A DNA stretch of 64,000 bases, taken from assembly GCF_932294415.1 (NCBI RefSeq), contig NC_065543.1:31081530-31145529 (forward strand), read 5' to 3'. How positions within the stretch are numbered: the stretch's first letter is position 1; each line of letters starts with the position of its first letter. Origin of the DNA: Quercus robur (lineage: Eukaryota > Streptophyta > Magnoliopsida > Fagales > Fagaceae). Below the pieces are notes generated by a model, which was given only the letters and a program-made list of their open reading frames with translations, searched no databases and had not been told where the DNA came from. The position numbers and the translations under genes are program-made. Shown one piece after another: positions 57,801-64,000 of this stretch.

Positions 57801-58532
57801 CCGTTGATACGTAGCCCCCGCATTCTTGAGGCCAAAGGGCATTACAGTGTAGTAAAAGTTCCCAATCGGAGTTCTGAATGCCGTCTTTTCTGCATCTTTG
57901 GCTGCCATGCGAATTTGATTGTACCCACTGTACCCATCCATGAACGAGAACATTGAGTTTTCTGTAGCTGAATCTACAAGGAGATCGATATTGGGCAAGG
58001 GGAACTCATCTTTAGGACATGCCTTGTTCAAGTTGCGAAAGTCTACACAGCAGCGGATTTGACCATTCTTCTTCTTCACAGGTACAATGTTGGACAGCCA
58101 TTTTAGGTGTTGGATGGGTTTGATAAAACCAGCTGTTAGTAATTTCTTGACTTCTTGGACTATTTGAGCTTCTACCTCAGTGTGGAAGACCCTGGCTGGT
58201 TGGACTACTGGCCTCACCCCTGGTTCCACATTAAGAGAATGAACTACCAACTCCGGGTCTAGACCAGGCATCTCATCATAAGTCCATGCAAACACATCTC
58301 TGTATTTTTGAAGTAAGGCTACCAGTTGTTCTCTTTCTTGAGCCACCAATTGACTGCTAATGAAAACAGGTTTCCGGGATCCTGGTTCTGTTCCCAGGTC
58401 TACTTCCTTCAGTTCTTCCTCGGGCTGAATCTGGGCCTCCTTAACTGGTTCTTCTGGGATTTCTTCTTGGGCCATCATGCAGCTTGGTGGTCCGGGACCT
58501 TCCTGCACAATGCATTCGGGTCCCGCGCACCT
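54801..58532 (-). CDS. pol: Pol polyprotein of element D (RT, two RNases H, integrase), one internal TAG
   Basis: In frame with gag-pro after a TGA. RT: DVFAWTYDEMPGLDPELVVH, VDFRNLNKACPKDEFPLP, MPFGLKNAGATYQRTM, catalytic YVDD (EDYVDDIVVKSK), FLGFLVHHKGISVDP. RT-linked RNase H: PIYYVSRTLKDTETRYP. Second, archaeal-like RNase H: MRFDGSATATSNGVGIVL, CSNNAAEYEAYLTGLTIAL, LGDSNLVVSQVKGDF. Then two H2C2-like modules (ELHAQTCG...CKECR and VHSGDCGSHPG...CHACQ) and the integrase core (WGLDLIGPINPP, RLISDNGTPFINKD, YYPQGNGQAEATNR). A TAG (complement of 55149-55151) follows RVVLEEN. The same frame continues through RQRMTRAYAQAVRPRVF... and KWEGPYIINAAHESGYYY to a final stop at 54801. Apart from the TAG it looks complete, and all catalytic residues are present. 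Confidence 0.93.
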
Positions 58533-60758
58533 TCACAAACGATAAATTAGCCTTCCCCCAGGTTCCCGCACCACCACACATTCTCGGGATCCTGAAGAGC
58601 TGGGCTCCCTCTTTTGTCTTTTTCTTTCTAAAAGGTTTCTCAGGTCACGGGTGCCCCTTCCTCCTTCTTCTTCTTCTAGGATAGGTGCCCCCGGGGTCCC
58701 TGGGGTGGGGTTCTCATCATCTGGCTCCAACTCATCATAAAACATCGTTTCTGCAAAGTTCACTTCTCCCTGGCTGAAAGGATTATGATTGGCAGGGATC
58801 CTTATGGGCCTCCCATTCAGTCTCCCTTTAATGCATTGATGGAACGTGGATGGAATAAGGCGATGTTTATGAAGCCACGGGCGTCCCAGCAGCACGTGAT
58901 AAGAAACTTCTGCATTAATCACATGAAACCTTGTCAAAGCTACTATTGGCCCTACCCTTAAGGCTAGCTGCACGTATCCTTCTGTTGCTTCCACCGATCC
59001 TCCAAATCCTGTTATCTCCATGGGGGTCCCCAGGATCCTTCTGTCAGCTAAGCCAACAGCTTCCAAGGTACTCAAAGCTATGAGGTTGAGTGATGCCCCT
59101 GTATCCACCAGTGCTCTCCTGACTTGAACGCCGTTTATGGTGGCCATTAGATAAAGGGGTCTACGGTGGTCTGGGTGCTCAATCTCCATATCCTCATCAG
59201 TGAAAGTTATTGTATTGGTTGTCTCCAGGAAAGCTCGACTAGCATGTGACTCAGCTGTAAAACATTCCATCCCTGAATCTGCTGCTATACTCATGAGAGA
59301 CTCTGTGGCTACTCTTCTTGCTTCTGGTCCGAATCCTAGTTGATTGAATAGTGACCTGAACTTAGGATTCTTCTGGAGGGTCTTGACTGTACTCGGGTGG
59401 AAGGATCCTTCAGATTCTCCTGCCTCTGCTGGGTTCCCATGTATTACTACTGCTACCACCCCTTTTCCTTTGTGGTTAGGTAAGGGGTTCCTCTGCACTT
59501 CTGGTTCCTTCTGAGTGAGTTCCAAGGTTCCTTCCCTCAACTTTTTGTGGAAGAGCCTGCGAAGGGTCCAGCAGTCCTTAGTGGAGTGCTTCACATAATT
59601 ATGGATTCTGCAAAATAAAGGATTCTTCCTTTCTTCCTCGGTTGGTGGCCTGGACACAGTGAATGGCCTGACAACCCCATCTCCAATCCATTTGTCTAGG
59701 ACATGGCTTAGCTCCTCAGCTGTGCATGGGATCACTGGCGGTTCCTCAAACACCTTCCCATCTGGTCTCTTCCTTTTCTCTCCTGCTGATGCTGTCATAG
59801 CTTGGGATGCGGGCAGCCTTTTTGTTCTCATAGTTTGCGCTGTCCTTCTGGTTCTCTGTAGCAGGTCAGCAAACTGTGTGATACATAAATTTTCAAGGTT
59901 GAGCCTGTAATCAAAAAGCATGTTGGCTATACAGGTTTCCACGAGCTCCTTTTCTTCATGGTCTCCATAGCAGTCTAGAGACACATCTTCGAATCTTTTA
60001 ATAAACTGAACAGGATCTTCTCCAGGTCTCTGCCTCACCATCTGCAGGTTCTGGAAAGTGATTTTGTCTTCACCAGGGTAATATTTGGCGCAGAATTTTT
60101 CCATCATCTCATCCCAGGTCTTGATGGACCCGGGTCTCAGCGTGGTGTACCAGGTGTATGCCCTATCTACCAAAGATTTGGCAAATTCCCTTAGACATAA
60201 TTCTTTATCTCCTGCATAAGGGCCCATAGTGTGGACAAACCTGCTCACATGTTCCACGGCACTTCCATTCCTTCCATCGAAAGGATGGAACTTTGGGGGT
60301 TCGTATCCCTTAGGATATGGTTTGCCAAGGAGTTCTGGAGGGAACGGGGGATCCCGAGAGAATTGCTTGGGGATCCCTGATAGTTTTTCCCTTTCTTGCT
60401 CCAAGAGGGCATTGACGTCTGCCAGTGTCAAATACTGAGGGTTGGCTCTTCCTCCTACTACTGACCCTCCTTCTGGCTGGGTCCCATCTTGGTGGCCAGT
60501 AGGGGGAATGTTGTCTCTGACTTCCTGTGTCCTGCCTTCTTTGAGAAGACGAACTTCTTGCTCCAAATCCTTTAACATTGCTGTCATCCTGGCCATTAGG
60601 TCTGGTTCCTGTCTTGCGTGTCTTTGTTCCGACACAACCTCCTGTTCCACCAAGGGTATCCCACCTCCTTGCCTGGAGACTTCCTCGTTTTCTCCTACAG
60701 GCTCAGAGGCCGTAGGTGGCACATTGGTTCCTTTGCTGTTTCTTTGTCTTGGAGGCAT
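58533..60758 (-). CDS. gag-pro: Gag-protease of element D, intact
   Basis: I start it at the ATG complementary to 60756-60758 (MPPRQRNSKGTNVPP), about 40 bp past the primer site; the longer frame up to 60857 runs into the LTR. Gag has a basic, coiled-coil-like N-terminus, the retrotransposon gag domain (FHPFDGRNGSAVEHVSRFVH, WYTTLRPGSIKTWDEM, RPGEDPVQFIKRFEDV) and a Tat-type zinc finger (FCRIHNYVKHSTKDCW). The protease follows with active-site VDTGASLNLIAL and VLLGRPWLHKH. It ends RLIYRL then TGA (58533-58535). Pol continues in the same frame after the stop, so either UGA readthrough or a recent nonsense change is involved. No other lesions seen. Confidence 0.93.
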   Translation of the reverse strand: MPPRQRNSKGTNVPPTASEPVGENEEVSRQGGGIPLVEQEVVSEQRHARQEPDLMARMTAMLKDLEQEVRLLKEGRTQEVRDNIPPTGHQDGTQPEGGSVVGGRANPQYLTLADVNALLEQEREKLSGIPKQFSRDPPFPPELLGKPYPKGYEPPKFHPFDGRNGSAVEHVSRFVHTMGPYAGDKELCLREFAKSLVDRAYTWYTTLRPGSIKTWDEMMEKFCAKYYPGEDKITFQNLQMVRQRPGEDPVQFIKRFEDVSLDCYGDHEEKELVETCIANMLFDYRLNLENLCITQFADLLQRTRRTAQTMRTKRLPASQAMTASAGEKRKRPDGKVFEEPPVIPCTAEELSHVLDKWIGDGVVRPFTVSRPPTEEERKNPLFCRIHNYVKHSTKDCWTLRRLFHKKLREGTLELTQKEPEVQRNPLPNHKGKGVVAVVIHGNPAEAGESEGSFHPSTVKTLQKNPKFRSLFNQLGFGPEARRVATESLMSIAADSGMECFTAESHASRAFLETTNTITFTDEDMEIEHPDHRRPLYLMATINGVQVRRALVDTGASLNLIALSTLEAVGLADRRILGTPMEITGFGGSVEATEGYVQLALRVGPIVALTRFHVINAEVSYHVLLGRPWLHKHRLIPSTFHQCIKGRLNGRPIRIPANHNPFSQGEVNFAETMFYDELEPDDENPTPGTPGAPILEEEEGGRGTRDLRNLLERKRQKREPSSSGSRECVVVREPGGRLIYRL

Positions 60759-60799
60759 TCTCTGTGAAGGGATTGTTTCTTCCTTCTTCTTTGCCCAGT

Positions 60800-60816
60800 C
60801 CCCAGCGGAGTCGCCA
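60800..60816 (-). other. Primer binding site of element D
   Basis: On the minus strand TGGCGACTCCGCTGGGG starts three bases after the 5' LTR. It is a type reported for Ogre/Tat elements (thought to match an arginine tRNA; not verified here). Confidence 0.8.
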
Positions 60817-60819
60817 AAA

Positions 60820-62066
60820 TGTGAGAGTGTCTTTTTTTTCGGGATACTCAGGCCCAAGGATCCCGAGCCTGAATAAAAAAGAAAGGATTTGGTGGACTGG
60901 GCCTTGACTCACCGCAGCTAAATGGCTGTTTAAGAATCAAGTGAATGCAGAGAAATGCTCCTGACAAAAAAGATGACAAACAAGGATATCGAGGAGTGCC
61001 AGAAATTAACAACGTAAGCTCAGAAAGAAAAGAAAAGCAGGATTAGCAAGACGATAAAAAAAAAAAGTACTGTGGGGATCCTGGGAATTATGAAACAGTA
61101 TTTCATTAAAGCATTATCTGTTTGATTACAACAAGCTTACTAGGACGTGATACAAGGTCCAATCGAGCTCAAAAATTGCAGCCTTGAATGGCTATTTCAG
61201 CCTTCAAAACTTGCGAAGTTTGATTCTCGTTGGATCCGAGTATGTACCATAGTTGCTTTTTCAGGATATCGGGAAGCAATATTTGTTTTCCCTTAGTATT
61301 CTCTTTCTGCCTGGACTTTCTGATAATTTTTTCTAGGGAATCTCTTCTTTCTATTGTTCCTTTCTTTTTTTCTCGCTGCTTTCTTCACAACCCATCCTCT
61401 CCTTTTATAGTGGAGTTTTTCTGGGCGTCTTGGGGAACCGTTGGTTCCCCTGTTTTGGTCTTTTGCAAACAGAGTAGGTTCTGTCCTCATCATCTCGGTA
61501 AGTCCCCTTTTCCGTTTTCTTTCATTCTTTCCTTCTCTTGGTTCTGATTCCTTCGAAAGCTTCTGGTTGGCCATCCTCTTTGGGATGTGCTGAGGTATGC
61601 CCTTCTCGGCATCCTCACTTCTGGCGTCTTTTACCTTTCTGTTTCTTTCCTATTTGGGCGGAATCCTGTTCTGCTCTTTTGAAATTGTTTTGTTATCATT
61701 CTTCTTCCTTGTCTTGGTTCCCCGACGCCTTTTCTGTCTGTGCCATGAAGGGTCGCTTGTGTTCTTTTGTTTTTCTTGTTTTCTTTTTCTGTCTTCTTTC
61801 TATCGATCTGTCCTGGTCTTCTTTTTCTTGGCGCTTATTGATGGTGCCTGAGGATCCTTGCGTTTTATACTTTGCTGTGACATTCTCTCTCTCTTTTTTT
61901 TTTGTTGCTTTTCCTTTTCTGGGCTTCGGGATCCTCAGGGCCTTTCGCATAATCCCTTTGGACTTGGTCTGAGTTTTCTTTTTTTTTTTGGGCTTAACTC
62001 ACTCTTTCTTGGGCTCAGCTTATTCTTTCTTGGGCTTATTTTACTGTGATTTTTTAGACCTCAACA
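60820..62066 (-). repeat. 5' LTR of element D
   Basis: 1247 bp, near-identical to 48403-49648. The right TSD ATAGG is at 62067-62071. Confidence 0.95.
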
Positions 62067-62836
62067 ATAGGTAAAAAAATAAAATATTAATAGTAAAAGT
62101 ATAGGAGAACCATTAAAAATTAGTTACAACAATTATTTGTAAAAATTTTGTAAAATCGTTTGTGTAAGTAGAATTACTATGTAAATGGTTATATTAATGG
62201 TTACATAATGACTTAAAAAAAATTTATTAAAAAAAAAAATTTGCAGCAGTAATAGGGACCAGGATCATATCTCATTCAGTAGACATATTGCTGATAATTA
62301 ACATTTTTTGGTTCTCACTTCTCAGGGCATAAAATTTTTGAAAGAGATGAGCCCGTCCATTGAAAGTGAAGAAGAATTTAATCGATTTGGATTTTAAATT
62401 TCTAGTGACCCAAGAATTCTATAGAAGGAAACTATTACGAAATTTTGGAGGAAAACATTTACGAAAGGAGATTCTTCCATCGTGATTTGGAGGAAAACAT
62501 TTCCATAATAACCCAATGGTTGATTGCATAGACAAAACATAAATTCAAGAAAAAGAACAGAACATTTATGCCAAAATTTCGTAGTAGTTGTCACTAGAAA
62601 TTTAAAATCCAAATCGATTAAATTCGAGGAGCAATTCACTCGATTAATTTATTTTACCAGTAGAAAACACAGAAAAGTCTTGCAAGTAATTAACATAAGA
62701 AGAAGAGTCGAAAATCAAACACAATTCCCAAGAAATTGTATTCACGGAAAACAAAACAGCAAAACATAAAAGATTATGCAGAGGAGAACAAATTGTTCAG
62801 TTAGAGACTAGTAGTGTTATATGGGAAAGTACATAC
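62067..62836 (-). other. Intron 1, exon 1 side
   Basis: AT-rich. It contains the 36-bp perfect inverted repeat listed separately. No coding. Confidence 0.6.
62374..62625. repeat. 36-bp perfect inverted repeat with 180-bp loop
   Basis: The left arm 62374-62409 (GAATTTAATCGATTTGG...CTAGTGAC) is the exact reverse complement of 62590-62625. The loop has a doubled TTTGGAGGAAAACATTT (near 62443 and 62479). No TSD resolved. Possible foldback element or hairpin-RNA source. Confidence 0.85.
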
Positions 62837-62963
62837 CTTCATTTTGTGGCAAAATTTGAGCGTCCGTTCCAAACTGGGTGAAGCAATTCAAAACGAAAAT
62901 GACAAGAACAACAACATGGACAACCTTGGATTCTGAAATCCCAAGTCCCATCGTTTTCCTCAT
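62837..62963 (-). pseudogene. Kinase gene exon 1: signal peptide
   Basis: From ATG (complement of 62961-62963) MRKTMGLGISESKVVHVVVLVIFVLNC.. in outline; a second Met (MGLGIS, complement of 62949-62951) may be the true start. A hydrophobic core (VVHVVVLVIFVLNC) is followed by TQFGTDAQILPQNE and donor GAAG|GTATGT. With exon 2 it yields QILPQNE joined to VKALEAINSK, exactly the family's mature N-terminus. The link to exon 2 across 18.9 kb is inferred from phase and sequence. Confidence 0.8.
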
Positions 62964-63392
62964 ATAAAAATACTACTTAAACTGCCACAGTACACCTATA
63001 AATACATTGAAGAGCGAGAGGTTGGAGGGAAAGAGTAACAGAAAAAGGCACCGCCTGGGTTTAAAAAGATTAGCAAAAATAAACTTTTTCGTCCCCTACA
63101 GGTTGGGCTGATTTTCATTTTGGTCTCAATTTTGATTTTACTACTATTTTGGTTCCCAAAAAAGAAAATCAATTCTATTTTCACCTCTATAGTTAATTCA
63201 CTAACGAAAAACTCTTACTTGTCAAACAGAGTGCCCAATTGACATATTAAATGTTGACGAGATTAAAAAAATAATAATAATAATTTATTTGGCATTTAAA
63301 AATGCATATAAATTACTAATAAATTTAATTGCTTAATTTTAATTTAAACTGAAAATAAAATTTTGATTTGAATTAAAATTTTAATTTCTCAA
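62964..63392 (-). other. Presumed upstream region of the kinase gene
   Basis: No ORF. AT-rich, with a polymorphic-looking A/T repeat near 63255-63290. A core promoter could not be fixed. Confidence 0.4.
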
Positions 63393-63567
63393 TTATACTA
63401 GGAACACAACTTTTGGCACAATTTTATGCCACAATTTGCCATGTGACGAATTGTGATTGGTAAGGGTATGTCAGTGGGCCATGTGGAGACACACCCTTAC
63501 CAATTACAACTCACCATGTGGTGAGTTGTGGCACAAATTTATGCCAAAAATTATATTCCTAGCATAA
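63393..63567. mobile_element. MITE with long terminal inverted repeats
   Basis: About 175 bp. The left arm TTATACTAGGAACACAAC...TGATTGGTAAGGGTATGTC is mirrored on the right by GACACACCCTTACCAATTAC...ATTCCTAGCATAA. Arms of about 80 bp with several mismatches and almost no loop. TSD uncertain. Confidence 0.75.
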
Positions 63568-63804
63568 TTCAAATACTAAATCGACAATTGTATATACTAT
63601 ACCCAAAAGTTGGAAAAATTGGGTTTGTGTTTATAGTTTAGCATGAATGTCTACTTGTTTATATTATAAATTAATGGATTTTACTAATGTGTGTTATAAG
63701 GGCACACAATAGTAAATCAATTTTGGAAAAAATTTATCAAAAATTGACAACTTTTTTAATTTTTAATAAATTTTTTTAAAAAAATAAATTTCTTAACTGG
63801 ACCC

Positions 63805-64000
63805 TGTGAGAGTGCCTTTTTTTGTGACACTCAGGCCCAAAGATCCCGGGCCTAATAAGAGGTTTGGTGAACCAGGTCTTGACTCACCGCAGCTAACAAG
63901 CTGTTTAAGAATCAAGTGATGCACAGGGGATGCTTCCTACAATACAAGTAAAATGACAAATAAGGATATTCGTATGGAGAGGCATGCCAAAACAACAAGA
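63805..64000. repeat. Start of a diverged D-family LTR, cut by the window end
   Basis: TGTGAGAGTGCC...CAGGCCCAAAGATCCCGGGCC, then GGTTTGGTGAACCAGGTCTTGACTCACCGCAGCTAA, clearly homologous to 48403 onward but with many differences. It belongs to another, older relative whose body lies to the right. Confidence 0.85.

Larger units (their letters stand above)
48403..62066 (-). mobile_element. Element D: young Tat/Ogre-like Gypsy retrotransposon with an intact antisense PMD gene
   Basis: 13,664 bp. LTRs of 1246 and 1247 bp differ by about two substitutions plus three homopolymer-length changes by eye. TSD ATAGG at 48398-48402 and 62067-62071. In minus-strand order: primer site, gag-protease, RT, RNase H, archaeal-type second RNase H, integrase, then a convergent plus-strand gene (50126-54006) before the polypurine tract. 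Gag-pro and pol share one frame broken only by a TGA and a TAG. Dual RNase H, the antisense ORF, the large size and a TGGCGACTCCGCTGG primer site place it in the Tat/Ogre group (inference). It lies in intron 1 of the kinase gene, same strand. Confidence 0.95.
30584..62963 (-). pseudogene. LRR-malectin receptor-like kinase gene (LRR-VIII type), 24 exons, inactivated
   Basis: Minus-strand gene assembled from GT/AG-bounded exons whose phases agree throughout. Exon intervals: 62837-62963, 43781-43951, 39930-40001, 39314-39382, 39132-39203, 38977-39048, 38264-38335, 38109-38180, 37930-38001, 37760-37831, 37585-37656, 36310-36378, 36101-36169, 35862-35924, 35649-35687, 35503-35552, 35024-35388, 34664-34862, 34452-34586, 32740-32858, 32399-32609, 32070-32307, 31249-31399, 30584-31018. 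Total 3086 bp, one base short of 1029 codons, matching the usual length of this family (Arabidopsis At1g53430-like). Domains: signal peptide, LRRs, malectin-like domain, transmembrane helix, RD kinase. Lesions: a one-base loss in exon 2, TAG in exon 5 (about codon 153), TGA in exon 15 (about 389) and TAA in exon 22 (about 829). Intron 1 is 18.9 kb because element D and a Helitron inserted there; intron 2 holds a LINE. An intact gene would be a plasma-membrane receptor. Confidence 0.85.

Noticed and set aside
62997-63004. TATAAATA as the kinase TATA box
   Set aside because: It reads on the plus strand, opposite to the gene; on the minus strand it is TATTTATA, too weak to call.

Overview
This is plant nuclear DNA, from a woody eudicot. 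It is AT-rich, has introns with GT/AG borders, and is packed with nested LTR retrotransposons around one host gene. The Gypsy gag family in element C looks to me like one common in Fagaceae (oak, beech, chestnut), but that is recognition only and the species is unproven. All calls rest on reading the sequence; no database search was run.

Layout. (1) 1-7945, element A: a Copia-type LTR element whose left LTR runs off the window. It has a damaged gag and no protease, integrase or reverse transcriptase. In their place is an unrelated ORF with its own intron-bearing leader. It sits inside a scrap of Gypsy pol (7946-8165). (2) 8412-14173, element B: a decayed minus-strand Copia element with 594-bp LTRs and TSD TCATG. 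(3) 14179-16527: AT-rich spacer with two MITE-like elements, one bounded by a 9-bp TSD. (4) 16528-28917, element C: an old minus-strand Gypsy (Tat-like) element with 798-bp LTRs and TSD AAACT. It carries an antisense accessory gene, seven copies of an 81-bp tandem repeat, and a solo LTR of family A (TSD GACAT) inserted in its gag. (5) 28923-30341: AT-rich spacer and a degenerate Gypsy fragment. (6) 30584-62963: a 24-exon minus-strand LRR-malectin receptor-like kinase gene (LRR-VIII type). It is clearly assembled from phase-consistent exons but broken by three in-frame stops and one frameshift. Its second intron holds a LINE. Its first intron (about 18.9 kb) holds a 652-bp tandem duplication, a Helitron and element D. 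(7) 48403-62066, element D: a very young minus-strand Tat/Ogre-like Gypsy element with nearly identical LTRs and TSD ATAGG. Its polyprotein is almost intact, and on the opposite strand it carries an intact six-exon gene encoding a plant mobile domain (PMD) protein of about 1117 residues. (8) 62964-64000: the presumed kinase promoter region, a MITE, and the start of a diverged D-family LTR.

The main theme is that three separate LTR elements (A, C and D) each carry an intron-containing accessory gene of the plant transposase-like or mobile-domain kind: A in sense, C and D in antisense. D's copy is intact and is the best candidate for a functional, little-described retrotransposon cargo. The second theme is how the kinase locus was lost. 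Its signal-peptide exon is now 18.9 kb from the rest of the gene, and the coding exons have collected stops. By eye the LTR pairs rank the insertions as D youngest (about 2 substitutions in 1246 bp), then A (about 12 in 984 bp), then B and C (roughly 6-7% diverged).
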